Origin: Clostridium disporicum
Lineage (GTDB): Bacteria; Bacillota; Clostridia; Clostridiales; Clostridiaceae
DNA length: 60,109 nucleotides
Direction of reading: 5' to 3'
Assembly: GCF_001405015.1 (NCBI RefSeq)
Contig: NZ_CYZX01000023.1
Coordinates: forward strand, 1-60,109
Shown: in pieces, positions 37,075-45,515 of the stretch
Layout of the letters: each line of letters opens with the position of its first letter
Position numbering within the stretch: the first letter of the stretch is position 1
The notes under the pieces: generated by a model
Told to the model about the DNA's origin: nothing
Seen by the model: only the letters and a program-made list of their open reading frames with translations
Databases searched by the model: none
Made by a program: the position numbers and the translations under genes

Positions 37075-37965
37075 TTAAACTATTAAGAATTTTCTTAAAG
37101 CTGCAATACTTCCTATTGCACCTACAATTACACCACCAAGTATAAATCCACCTAACATAGTAGTTAATACAAATGCTGGAGTAACTAAATTAATTAAGAA
37201 CATTGATGATAGTATCCAATTAAATACCCCATTATATGCGAAGTATAAAAGAACACTTGATAAACCTGCTCCTATAGAACCAATTATAATACCTTCAATA
37301 ACAAATGGCCATCTAATAAACCAATCTGTAGCTCCAACGAACTTCATTATTCCTACTTCTCTTCTTCTAGAGTAAACAGTTAATTTAATAGTATTCATTA
37401 TTAAGAAAACAGATACTCCTATGAATATTACAAATAATCCTATACCTACTACTTGAACAACCTTAACAAATGAGCTTATCTTTTCAATTTGTTCTTTTTG
37501 ATTTCTTATACTTTCAACTCCGCTCATTTTTTCAACTGCATTGCTTACTGCATCAGCATAACTTGGATCTTCTAAAGTTACTATAAATGAACTTGGTAAT
37601 GGGTTATTTGTTAAGTCATACCCTTCTAATATACCCTTATTTTCAGCTAAACTTTCTTGTAAGTTTAAAAAAGCTTCATCTTTTGATTCATATGTAACAT
37701 TTTTTACACCTGTTTGCTCATTAAGTTTTACTTCTATTTCTCTTTGATCTACCATTTTTATATCATCATTTAAGTATACTCTTATTTCTACTTGAGATGC
37801 TATATCTTCAATACTTTTATTAAAATTTAATGCTAATAAAGTAAATGTTCCAAATATAAAGAATGTTATTAAAACAGTTAGCATTGCGGCAAAACTAATA
37901 GTTCTATTTCTTTTTATACTTTTTAGGGCATCTACTATAAAATAGTTAATAGTATTAATCTTCAT
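37075..37965 (-). CDS. ftsX: Cell-division ABC transporter permease FtsX
   Basis: A 296-residue membrane protein with four transmembrane helices, a large extracytoplasmic domain between the first two (about 45-170), and the FtsX fold at the C-terminus. With FtsE it activates cell-wall hydrolases at the septum or side wall. I chose the start at MKINTINYF because an upstream in-frame ATG lies before the ribosome site GAGGGGG; with the chosen start the gene overlaps the end of ftsE by 11 bp, which fits translational coupling. Confidence 0.93.
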   Translation of the reverse strand: MKINTINYFIVDALKSIKRNRTISFAAMLTVLITFFIFGTFTLLALNFNKSIEDIASQVEIRVYLNDDIKMVDQREIEVKLNEQTGVKNVTYESKDEAFLNLQESLAENKGILEGYDLTNNPLPSSFIVTLEDPSYADAVSNAVEKMSGVESIRNQKEQIEKISSFVKVVQVVGIGLFVIFIGVSVFLIMNTIKLTVYSRRREVGIMKFVGATDWFIRWPFVIEGIIIGSIGAGLSSVLLYFAYNGVFNWILSSMFLINLVTPAFVLTTMLGGFILGGVIVGAIGSIAALRKFLIV

Positions 37966-38641
37966 TTTCGTACATCCCCCTCGAATCATCTCTTACAATA
38001 TTTCCACTCTCTATAGCTATAACTCTCTTTTTCATAGTATCTACTATGTCTTTTGCGTGAGTAGCCATTACTATAGTTGTCCCTGCTGTATTTATATCCT
38101 TAAGGAGATCCATTATTTCTTTAGCTGTTTCTGGATCTAAATTTCCTGTAGGCTCATCGGCAATTAATACTGATGGATTATTAACAATAGCTCTTGCTAA
38201 TGAAACTCTTTGTTGTTCTCCCCCTGATAATTCATTAGGGAACATTTTATATTTATGAGATAATCCAACTAGAGATAATACTGTTGGTACTCTTTTTCTT
38301 ATTTCTCTTGGTGATGCTTCTACTACTCTCATAGCAAAGGCTACATTTTCATAAACATTTAAGTTAGGAATTAATCTAAAGTCTTGGAATACCATCCCTA
38401 TCTTTCTTCTGTAATATGGAACCTGCTTTCTTGTAATATCAGCTAGTTTTTTATCTGCTACTATTACATCTCCTGTTGTAGGTTCAACTTCTTTAAGTAA
38501 CATTTTTATAAAAGTTGATTTACCTGATCCTGAAGGTCCAACTAAAAATACAAATTCACCTGTATCTATTTTAACATTTACATCTGATAGTGCTTTTACA
38601 TTATTATTGTATATTTTAGATACGCCTTTAAACTCTATCAT
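37955..38641 (-). CDS. ftsE: Cell-division ABC transporter ATP-binding protein FtsE
   Basis: A 228-residue ABC ATPase: Walker A GPSGSGKST, Q-loop FQDFRLIPNLNV, signature LSGGEQQRVSLARAI, Walker B VLIADEPTGNLD, H-loop TIVMATHAKD. It forms a complex with FtsX in the cytoplasmic membrane. The start at MIEFKGVSKIY follows the ribosome site GGAGGAGAGG; an upstream ATG nine codons earlier contains that site and is not used in my reading. Confidence 0.95.
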   Translation of the reverse strand: MIEFKGVSKIYNNNVKALSDVNVKIDTGEFVFLVGPSGSGKSTFIKMLLKEVEPTTGDVIVADKKLADITRKQVPYYRRKIGMVFQDFRLIPNLNVYENVAFAMRVVEASPREIRKRVPTVLSLVGLSHKYKMFPNELSGGEQQRVSLARAIVNNPSVLIADEPTGNLDPETAKEIMDLLKDINTAGTTIVMATHAKDIVDTMKKRVIAIESGNIVRDDSRGMYENED

Positions 38642-38742
38642 ATCTACACCTCTCCTCCACATGTTCATCCTTATACTATAGGCTTATTATATCATAATAG
38701 CATTATTACACCAAGTTTTAAAGTTTTTCCAGTTATTTTCTC

Positions 38743-39582
38743 TTAATTATATGATTTAAATCCTTCACCTAATACTTCTGCAGATTCGTTTACTGTTATA
38801 AATGCTTCAGGATTTTTTTCTTTTATAAATTTCTTTAAAGTTATAAATTGTTTAGTATCTAAAACTGTATATATAATCTTAACATCACTTCCTGTAAATC
38901 CACCTTGTGCATTTAACACCGTACAACCTCTATTTATATCCTTAGTTATGTATTCTAAAACTAATTTTTCCTTATTAGTTACGATAAATACTTGTTTACA
39001 AGTATTAAATCCATCAATAAATTTATCTATTAATATTCCAATCATAACTACGCTAAAGAATCCAAATAATCCTTTATCAACACCAAAAGCTCCAATAGCC
39101 ATTAAACAAACTAATGAATCTGTAATAAGAACTGCACTTCCAACACCTATTGCTGTATATTTGCTTATTATAGCTGCTATTATACTAGTTCCTCCTGTTG
39201 ATGCTCCCTCATTAAATACAATAGCTGCTCCCATGGCTAAAATTCCTGACCCAAAAAAGCTAGCTAAAAATAAGTTTTCTGTTAAAATTCCTGGAGTAAA
39301 AAATGTTTCAATAATATACATAAATACTGAAAGCATTATAGTTGCATAAATACTTTTAGCTCCAAATGATTTTCCTAAAACAAAAAAGGCTACCACAAAT
39401 AATAGTATATTAAGTACAAATACAACTATACTTGTGCTTATTCCTGTAAGGCTATTAACTACTAACCCTATACCAGATACCCCTCCTGAGGCAATATCAT
39501 TTGGAAAGAAGAAATATTCTAATGCTATAGCTGTTAACGCTATTCCAATCGTTATAAGTAAATACTCCTTAATTTTTTTCAT
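38743..39582 (-). CDS. YitT family membrane protein (DUF161 + DUF2179), first of two paralogs
   Basis: A 279-residue protein with about five to six transmembrane helices (to about 190; YFFFPNDIASGGVSGIG, NEGASTGGTSIIAAI) and a soluble C-terminal DUF2179 domain (RGCTVLNAQGGFTGSDVKIIYTVLD). Physiological function is not known. It lies 36 bp from the second paralog on the same strand, so the pair is probably one transcript. In Bacillus a YitT-type gene (yvjA) also lies near ctpB and ftsEX. Confidence 0.88.
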   Translation of the reverse strand: MKKIKEYLLITIGIALTAIALEYFFFPNDIASGGVSGIGLVVNSLTGISTSIVVFVLNILLFVVAFFVLGKSFGAKSIYATIMLSVFMYIIETFFTPGILTENLFLASFFGSGILAMGAAIVFNEGASTGGTSIIAAIISKYTAIGVGSAVLITDSLVCLMAIGAFGVDKGLFGFFSVVMIGILIDKFIDGFNTCKQVFIVTNKEKLVLEYITKDINRGCTVLNAQGGFTGSDVKIIYTVLDTKQFITLKKFIKEKNPEAFITVNESAEVLGEGFKSYN

Positions 39583-39618
39583 CTTTAACCACCCATCCCA
39601 TCATTAATTATTCATCTC

Positions 39619-40470
39619 TTACTCTTCATCAATACCTTTAAAACCTTCTCCCATAACCTCATGAACTTCCCCAACTGTTATGAAAGCATTTTTATCAACA
39701 TCAGCTATAAATCTTTTCAATTTTATAAATTCATTTCTACCTAATATCGTATATAAAAGTGTTGTTTCTTTTCCAGTAAACCCACCTACTCCATTTATAA
39801 AGGTACATCCTCTTTCAAGGTCTTCTAATATAAACTTACTAATCTCTTCATTTTTAGGACTTATTATCGTAACTTCCTTACACACATTAAAACCAGCTAT
39901 AACATTATCAATTGCAAATCCATTTGCTATTACAGATAGTAACGAATATAAACCTGCATTTATTCCAAAAGTAATTGCTCCTAATAGTGTTACAAAAAAA
40001 TCTACCATTAATAACCCTTTTCCTATATCAATGTGCATAAACTTATTTAATATCTTTGCAATAATATCAGTGCCTCCGGTTGATGCATTAGCATTAAATA
40101 CTATAGCCATACCCAAAGCTGAAATAATTGTCCCAAAAACAGTAGCTAGCATTAAATCATTCGTTATATTAAAAGGTGCAAACTTTTCCAATATATATAT
40201 AAATGTTGATAATACTATACTTGCATATATACTCTTCCTGCCAAATTTACTCCCTATAATTAAAAATGCAACTACATATAGTATAGCATCCATTATAAGC
40301 ATAAGAACACCTATTGGTATAGATGGCAAATAATTATTTATAACTATTGCTAACCCTGTTATTCCACCAGCTGTAATGTTATTAGGTTCAAAAAAATAAA
40401 CAACTGATATCGCTACTAATAATACACCAATAGTTAATAATACAAAATCTTTTATTTTATCCGTTCTCAT
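39619..40470 (-). CDS. YitT family membrane protein (DUF161 + DUF2179), second paralog
   Basis: A 283-residue paralog of the neighbouring protein: YFFEPNNITAGGITGLAIV, NANASTGGTDIIAKIL, and the C-terminal domain with RGCTFINGVGGFTGKETTLLYTIL. The two proteins are clearly related over the full length but well diverged, so the duplication is old. Ribosome site AAGGAGAG. Substrate or partner unknown. Confidence 0.88.
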   Translation of the reverse strand: MRTDKIKDFVLLTIGVLLVAISVVYFFEPNNITAGGITGLAIVINNYLPSIPIGVLMLIMDAILYVVAFLIIGSKFGRKSIYASIVLSTFIYILEKFAPFNITNDLMLATVFGTIISALGMAIVFNANASTGGTDIIAKILNKFMHIDIGKGLLMVDFFVTLLGAITFGINAGLYSLLSVIANGFAIDNVIAGFNVCKEVTIISPKNEEISKFILEDLERGCTFINGVGGFTGKETTLLYTILGRNEFIKLKRFIADVDKNAFITVGEVHEVMGEGFKGIDEE

Positions 40471-40686
40471 ATTCTCTCTCCTTATTAACCAAATTCACTT
40501 CTATTAGTTTTACTCATTTATACCTCATTTATCCAAAATATTCTAAAACTTGATAAGAGTCAAGTTTTTCTAATTAATATTTTATTAAAAAAGACCTAAA
40601 TATGTTGTAATTAATGGAAATTTTCAAATTATATTTTAACTCTTCTTTCTTTATTATTATCTTATATTAAAAAATTTCTAACTATA

Positions 40687-40715
40687 AAAGACTGCGATTC
40701 TTAACCGCAGTCTTT
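40687..40715 (-). terminator. Intrinsic terminator of the transketolase operon
   Basis: Perfect 10-bp stem AAAGACTGCG (40687-40696) with CGCAGTCTTT (40706-40715), 14 bp after the stop codon. The bases that follow on the minus strand are UAUAGUUAGA..UUUUUU. Confidence 0.8.
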
Positions 40716-40728
40716 AGTCATAATTTAT

Positions 40729-41673
40729 CTATTTCTTTAAATTAATTGCTTTTTTTACTTTAGCTACTATATCTTCTGAAGTTAAGTTATACGCTTTTAA
40801 TAATTCATCTGGCTTACCACTTTCACCAAAAGTATCATTTATTCCAACTCTTAAAACTGGAACTGGATAATTTTCAGCTAAAACTTCAGCTACAGCTGAT
40901 CCTAATCCACCAATTATGCTATGCTCTTCAGCAGTAACTATAGCACCAGTTTCTTTTGCTGATTTTATTATTAATTCTTCATCTATTGGTTTTAAAGTAT
41001 GTATATTAACAACCTTAACGTTGATTCCTTCTTTACTTAATATATCTTTTGCTTCTATAGCTGAATCAACCATTATACCTGTAGCAAATATAGTTGCATC
41101 AGTACCTTCAGAAACTACAACACCTTTACCTAATTCGAACTTATAAGTAGCTTCATCATTAATAACATTAACTGCAGCTCTACCTAATCTTACATAGCAA
41201 GGTCCATTATATTCTGCTATAGCCTTTATAGCCGCTCTAGTTTCAACATCATCACTTGGAGATATAACTACCATATTTGGTATACTTCTCATTAATGATA
41301 AATCTTCGACTGATTGGTGAGACGCACCATCTTCTCCAACTGTTAAACCAGCATGTGTAGCACATACTTTAACATTTAATTTTGGGTAACATATTGAATT
41401 TCTGATTTGCTCAAAAGCTCTTCCTGCTGCAAACATGGCAAAAGTACTTACAAATGGTATCTTACCACAAGTTGATAAACCAGCAGCTACCCCCATCATA
41501 TTTCCTTCAGCTATTCCCATATTTAAAAATCTTTCTGGGCAAACAGCTTTAAAATCAGCAGTTTTAGTTGATTTTGAAAGGTCTGCATCTAAAACTACTA
41601 TATTAGTATTTGTATTTGCTAATTCAGCTAACGCTTTACCATAAGATTCTCTTGTTGCTATCTTCTTGCTCAT
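40729..41673 (-). CDS. Transketolase, C-terminal subunit
   Basis: A 314-residue protein equal to the pyrimidine-binding and C-terminal domains of transketolase (RFLNMGIAEGNMMGVAAGLSTCGKIPFVSTFAMFAAGRAFEQIR; THAGLTVGEDGASHQSVEDLSLMR). With the N-terminal subunit it moves two-carbon units in the non-oxidative pentose phosphate pathway using thiamine diphosphate. I chose the start at MSKKIATRE because the ribosome site GGAGGGG lies inside the six codons before it. The start is 1 bp after the stop of the partner gene. Confidence 0.93.
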   Translation of the reverse strand: MSKKIATRESYGKALAELANTNTNIVVLDADLSKSTKTADFKAVCPERFLNMGIAEGNMMGVAAGLSTCGKIPFVSTFAMFAAGRAFEQIRNSICYPKLNVKVCATHAGLTVGEDGASHQSVEDLSLMRSIPNMVVISPSDDVETRAAIKAIAEYNGPCYVRLGRAAVNVINDEATYKFELGKGVVVSEGTDATIFATGIMVDSAIEAKDILSKEGINVKVVNIHTLKPIDEELIIKSAKETGAIVTAEEHSIIGGLGSAVAEVLAENYPVPVLRVGINDTFGESGKPDELLKAYNLTSEDIVAKVKKAINLKK

Positions 41674-41674
41674 T

Positions 41675-42493
41675 TTATCTGTCCCCTCCAATTTCAGCTA
41701 AAGCTTTTTCACATTGTTCTTTGCTTGGTGCAGTTCCATGCCATCCAGCTTCATTTTCCATAAATGATACACCTTTACCTTTAACAGTCTTACAAACTAT
41801 TGCAGTAGGTTGACCTTTGTGATTCTTAGCCTTTTCTATAGCATCTATTATTTCATCAATATTATGACCATCAATAATCATAACATTCCACCCAAAAGCT
41901 TCAAATTTTTTATCTATTGGAGTTGGATTCATTACTTTTGTAATATCTCCATCTATTTGTAATCCATTAAAATCTATGAATGCAGTTAAGTTGTCTAATT
42001 TGTAATGAGCTCCACACATAGCAGCTTCCCAAACTTGACCTTCTTCTAACTCTCCATCACCTAGAAGTGTATATACTCTATAATCTTTATTATCTAATTT
42101 CCCTGCTAAAGCCATTCCAACAGCTGTAGATATACCTTGACCTAATGATCCAGTTGACATATCTATTCCAGGTAAACACTTCATACTTGGATGTCCTTGT
42201 AATCTTGAACCAAATTTTCTTAATGTCTTTAATTCTTCTACATCAAAAAATCCTTTTCTCGCTAAAGCACTATATAAAACTGGTGCAGCATGACCTTTAG
42301 ATAACACAAATCTATCTCTATTAGGGTTTTTGTCATCTGATGGATCTATATTCATTTCTTTAAAGTAAAGAGTTGTTACTATATCAGCTGCTGATAATGA
42401 TCCTCCTGGGTGCCCTGATGCAGATTCAGTCAGCATTGTTACTATGTCTGCTCTTATATTTTTAGCCATTAACTTTAATTCTTCGGTATTCAT
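41675..42493 (-). CDS. Transketolase, N-terminal subunit
   Basis: A 272-residue protein equal to the thiamine diphosphate-binding half of transketolase (TMLTESASGHPGGSLSAADIVTTLYF; LLGDGELEEGQVWEAAMCGAHYKLDNLTAFIDFNGLQIDG; the GDG...N motif binds the Mg-ThDP). Split transketolases of this kind are common in clostridia and archaea. The start MNTEELKL with AAGGAGG at a slightly long spacing is preferred; an ATG four codons earlier is too close to the ribosome site. A tandem repeat lies 30 bp upstream. Confidence 0.93.
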   Translation of the reverse strand: MNTEELKLMAKNIRADIVTMLTESASGHPGGSLSAADIVTTLYFKEMNIDPSDDKNPNRDRFVLSKGHAAPVLYSALARKGFFDVEELKTLRKFGSRLQGHPSMKCLPGIDMSTGSLGQGISTAVGMALAGKLDNKDYRVYTLLGDGELEEGQVWEAAMCGAHYKLDNLTAFIDFNGLQIDGDITKVMNPTPIDKKFEAFGWNVMIIDGHNIDEIIDAIEKAKNHKGQPTAIVCKTVKGKGVSFMENEAGWHGTAPSKEQCEKALAEIGGDR

Positions 42494-42522
42494 AATTTTG
42501 AACATCCTCCTTTAATTTATAT

Positions 42523-42698
42523 ATATGAAACACTTTCTCCTATTGTCGAATGTGTAAGTTCAGCTAGCCAAATTATATGTACCCTTCGAGTAAAATTTGG
42601 AGCTTCACTTATATGAAACACTTTCTCCTATTGTCGAATGTGTAAGTTCAGCTAGCCAAATTATATGTATCCTTCTAATAAAATTTGGAGCTTCACTT
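42523..42698. repeat. Tandem pair of 88-bp repeats upstream of the transketolase genes
   Basis: Two units, 42523-42610 and 42611-42698, differ at about six positions. Each contains AAATTTGG/CCAAATT arms and the core TCGAATGTGTAAGTTC, which also occurs (as its complement) in the repeat upstream of uvrB. Confidence 0.85.
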
Positions 42699-42900
42699 AA
42701 AAGTATAAATCTATTGTATGTAAAATCTTTAAAAATATTTTACCATAAATACTAATCACTGTATACTACATATTTTTAAAAAGTATATCATATTTTCTTT
42801 TATTCGTTATATTGTATATCACTTATTGTTAATTAATTATTTTTTTATCTAATTAACAATATATTTAATATGTAATTATTATATAAAATTATCATTTTAC
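42699..42900. other. AT-rich intergenic region between mazF and the transketolase operon
   Basis: Very AT-rich sequence with no reading frame. It must hold the transketolase promoter; I see no convincing hexamer pair. Nothing else is recognisable. Confidence 0.45.
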
Positions 42901-42906
42901 AAAATA

Positions 42907-42932
42907 AAAGCAGAGCAATTACGCTCCGCTTT
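42907..42932 (-). terminator. Intrinsic terminator of the acpS-alr-mazF gene cluster
   Basis: AAAGCAGAGC (42907-42916) with GCTCCGCTTT (42923-42932), one G-U pair on the minus strand, followed by UUUUAUUUUG. It lies 23 bp after the mazF stop. Confidence 0.75.
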
Positions 42933-42954
42933 AAATTTAATAGATAGTAAAATA

Positions 42955-43308
42955 TTAAATCAATCCTATGCTAATAAGTAATGCTCTATCTACTTTTTTC
43001 ATATCAGCATCTGTCATATGCCCTATTTTCTCTTTTAATCTTCTCTTATCTAATGTTCTCACTTGCTCTAGCAATACAACTGAATCTCTATTTAATCCGT
43101 ATTCTTCAGACGAAATTTCAACATGAGTTGGAAGTTTAGCCTTATTAATTTGAGATGTAATAGCAGCTACAATAACTGTTGGGCTATATTTATTCCCAAT
43201 ATCATTTTGTATTATTATCACTGGTCTAATTCCACCTTGCTCAGAGCCAATAACAGGGCTTAAATCTGCATAAAAAATATCCCCTCTTTTTACAACCATA
43301 GTCGTCAT
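42955..43308 (-). CDS. mazF: MazF/EndoA-type mRNA interferase toxin
   Basis: A 117-residue ribonuclease toxin that cuts mRNA at short specific sequences. The family signature is VVKRGDIFYADLSPVIGSEQGGIRPVIIIQND, followed by TVIVAAITSQINKAKLPTHVE and LLEQVRTLDKRRL. Length equals Bacillus EndoA (116 residues). I chose the start MTTMVVKRG, preceded by CGGAGTG; the frame is open 8 codons further into the antitoxin gene without a better ribosome site. The antitoxin gene ends 5 bp upstream. Position downstream of alr is the same as in Bacillus subtilis. Confidence 0.93.
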   Translation of the reverse strand: MTTMVVKRGDIFYADLSPVIGSEQGGIRPVIIIQNDIGNKYSPTVIVAAITSQINKAKLPTHVEISSEEYGLNRDSVVLLEQVRTLDKRRLKEKIGHMTDADMKKVDRALLISIGLI

Positions 43309-43313
43309 TAAAT

Positions 43314-43562
43314 TCACACTCCGCAAAGCCATTTCTCATATTCATTAATACTGTCAAATTCATACTGTAAGGTTTCAGGTGACGACTCAAATAACTGAGA
43401 AATTTCTAAATTAATATTAGCCATCTCAATATATCCACTTTTCATTAATTCATAAAATTCCATATTATTTTTGTCTTCATTATATCTTATTAAATCTTCG
43501 CCGATAAATTTCCTATTTTTTTTAAATTCTAATTTATTTTTATTATTGAACAATTTTGACAT
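43314..43562 (-). CDS. mazE: MazE-like antitoxin, apparently without the ribbon-helix-helix domain
   Basis: An 82-residue protein directly before mazF. Its C-terminal half (about 35-82: EFYELMKSGYIEMANINLEISQLF ... EYEKWLCGV) resembles the toxin-binding tail of Bacillus EndoAI (GYMEMAKINLNIS). The N-terminal 33 residues are Lys/Asn-rich (NNKNKLEFKKNRKF) and do not show the beta-strand and two helices of the ribbon-helix-helix DNA-binding domain. It should still neutralise MazF, but may not repress its own operon. Ribosome site TTGGAGG. Confidence 0.7.
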   Translation of the reverse strand: MSKLFNNKNKLEFKKNRKFIGEDLIRYNEDKNNMEFYELMKSGYIEMANINLEISQLFESSPETLQYEFDSINEYEKWLCGV

Positions 43563-43649
43563 ATTTCGCCTCCAAAGAGTGCATATTTTCTACCATAAGA
43601 AAATTATATTGCAAAATATGTCAATTTGTAAATAGAAATGTCTTTATTT

Positions 43650-44810
43650 TTATAAATAATTTCTTACATTTACCATTTTCCCATCTTTAATATAAATTCT
43701 AGGAACTCTTCTACCTATCATACACAATATTTCATAATTTATAGTATCTAACATTTTGGCCATATCATCAGCATTATTCTTCACTCCATTATCTTCTCCT
43801 AATAATACGACCTCATCTCCAACCTTAACTGGACCTATATCTGTAACATCTACCATACATTGATCCATACATATCTTTCCTACTACTGGAGCTAGCTTAC
43901 CATTTATTATTACATGAGCTTTCTCATAAAGCCCTCTAACATATCCATCTGCATATCCTATAGGTAAAGTAGCTATTACGCTATCTCTTTCAGTCCTAAA
44001 CTTTCTTCCATACCCTATGTACTCACCTTTTGGAAGTTCCTTCACATGAATAACCTGACATTTTAATGATAATGCTGGCATTAATTTTAACTTATCTTTA
44101 TTTATATAATCTGATGGATAATAACCATAAAGTATTATCCCTGGTCTTATTGCATTATAATGTGCATCTTCTATATCAATAATAGATGCACTGTTTGAAA
44201 TATGTTTTAGTCCTAAGTTTACTTCTCTTTTCTCTATTTCATTTATAAAGGAATTAAATTTTTCTATTTGATTATGTGCATAGCTTTTATCTTGTTCATC
44301 TGCATTCGAAAAATGTGTAAATATCCCTGTGATTCTTAAATTGCTTAATTTACTAATTTCCACAACCTCTTCAACACTTTTCTCATTAGGTAAAAATCCT
44401 ATTCTACCCATACCAGTATCAACAGCTATATGAATTTTTGCTACCTTTCCTAAAGCCTCTGCCTTTTTAGATAATTCTTTAGCATAGTCTAAAGAGTAAA
44501 CAGTTTGTTCTATATCATTATTTATTAGCATTTCTGAAAATGCTACATCAGTATATCCTAAAATTAAAATAGGTACTTTTATCCCTGCTTCTCTTAGCTC
44601 TAAAGCTTCACTTAACATAGCTACTGCTAGCCTATCAGCTCCATTTTCTATAAGAACAGGAGCTACATCTACAGCCCCATGTCCATAAGCATTAGCTTTA
44701 ACAACTGCTATAATTTCTTCACCATTAATATTTTTCTTAATTTCTTTTATATTATTTATAATATTATCTAAATTTACTTCTGCCCATACTGGTCTAATAT
44801 TTACATCCAT
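43650..44810 (-). CDS. alr: Alanine racemase
   Basis: A 386-residue PLP enzyme that makes D-alanine for peptidoglycan. The PLP lysine is in VVKANAYGHG (Lys39) and the second catalytic residue is the Tyr in YIGYGRKF; MGRIGF and GKICMDQCMVDVT are also family motifs. Gene order acpS, lipoprotein-like gene, alr, mazE, mazF is the same as in Bacillus subtilis. A sporulation role (D-Ala control of germination) is possible for the same reason. Ribosome site GAGGTG. Confidence 0.96.
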   Translation of the reverse strand: MDVNIRPVWAEVNLDNIINNIKEIKKNINGEEIIAVVKANAYGHGAVDVAPVLIENGADRLAVAMLSEALELREAGIKVPILILGYTDVAFSEMLINNDIEQTVYSLDYAKELSKKAEALGKVAKIHIAVDTGMGRIGFLPNEKSVEEVVEISKLSNLRITGIFTHFSNADEQDKSYAHNQIEKFNSFINEIEKREVNLGLKHISNSASIIDIEDAHYNAIRPGIILYGYYPSDYINKDKLKLMPALSLKCQVIHVKELPKGEYIGYGRKFRTERDSVIATLPIGYADGYVRGLYEKAHVIINGKLAPVVGKICMDQCMVDVTDIGPVKVGDEVVLLGEDNGVKNNADDMAKMLDTINYEILCMIGRRVPRIYIKDGKMVNVRNYL

Positions 44811-44841
44811 TTTACTAACACCTCATATTTATTATATCAAA

Positions 44842-45450
44842 CTACAATAAACTATCATCTATTTGTTTTACTTTTTTAAAATCCTTAAATATTATTCTTA
44901 GTGTATCTTCACCATCTTTGTTATACACAATTATTCCTATAGGCGTTTTATTCTTTTTATCTACAAATAATCTAGCTACATTTAAATGTTCATTATCTAA
45001 AAACAACTCTAAATCCACTTGTATATAAACTGTATCTCCCCACTCTTCTTGATCTTGTTTTAATGAATCACTTTTAATTGGGAATGATAATATTCTATTC
45101 ATAAACGCTAAAGGATGTAATACATCTAAACTTTTATCTATTACATAATCTGAGTTAGATATATTATCTATAACTTGGATACCATCGTTTTTGTATACTT
45201 TAACTATATCTTCTCCAAACTCTACTCTTACGCCTTTATCCCTCGAATAATACTGTACCGTATCTTCTCTTTCTTCGCCTCTGCTATTTTTAATTATATA
45301 TTCTACGTTGGCTTCATAGCACTTTATATCTTTTAAAGATTTTATAATTTCCTCATTTGTTGGAAGCATAACTCCTCTAAAGACAATAACTAATAATATT
45401 GAAATAAAAGGAATACATAATAATACTGCTATAATAATTTTCTTCTTCAT
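44842..45450 (-). CDS. YdcC/GerS-like membrane-anchored protein (LolA-fold candidate)
   Basis: A 202-residue protein with one N-terminal hydrophobic segment (about 5-27) and a beta-rich exported domain (repeating patterns such as VEYIIKNSRGEEREDTVQYYSRDKGVRVEF). In Bacillus subtilis the gene in this place, between acpS and alr, is ydcC, a sporulation-expressed LolA-like lipoprotein; in Clostridioides difficile a lipoprotein gene gerS, needed for germination amidase activity, is in an operon with alr. There is no lipobox Cys here, so it is an anchored rather than a lipid-modified protein. The assignment rests mainly on context and length. Confidence 0.6.
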   Translation of the reverse strand: MKKKIIIAVLLCIPFISILLVIVFRGVMLPTNEEIIKSLKDIKCYEANVEYIIKNSRGEEREDTVQYYSRDKGVRVEFGEDIVKVYKNDGIQVIDNISNSDYVIDKSLDVLHPLAFMNRILSFPIKSDSLKQDQEEWGDTVYIQVDLELFLDNEHLNVARLFVDKKNKTPIGIIVYNKDGEDTLRIIFKDFKKVKQIDDSLL

Positions 45451-45515
45451 AAATCCTCCACTTACTAATATTTCATTATTACTAATATTAAGTAATCCTC
45501 AGATTTATTCATATT

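Noticed and set aside
39680..40333. Plus-strand frame of 217 codons inside a YitT gene
   Set aside because: Antisense shadow of a conserved membrane-protein gene; no ribosome site and no recognisable motif.
42523..42698. CRISPR-like array
   Set aside because: Only two long units directly abutting, with no spacers between repeats; it is a tandem duplication, and no cas gene is near (the Cas4-like domain at 50734-53022 belongs to a helicase fusion).
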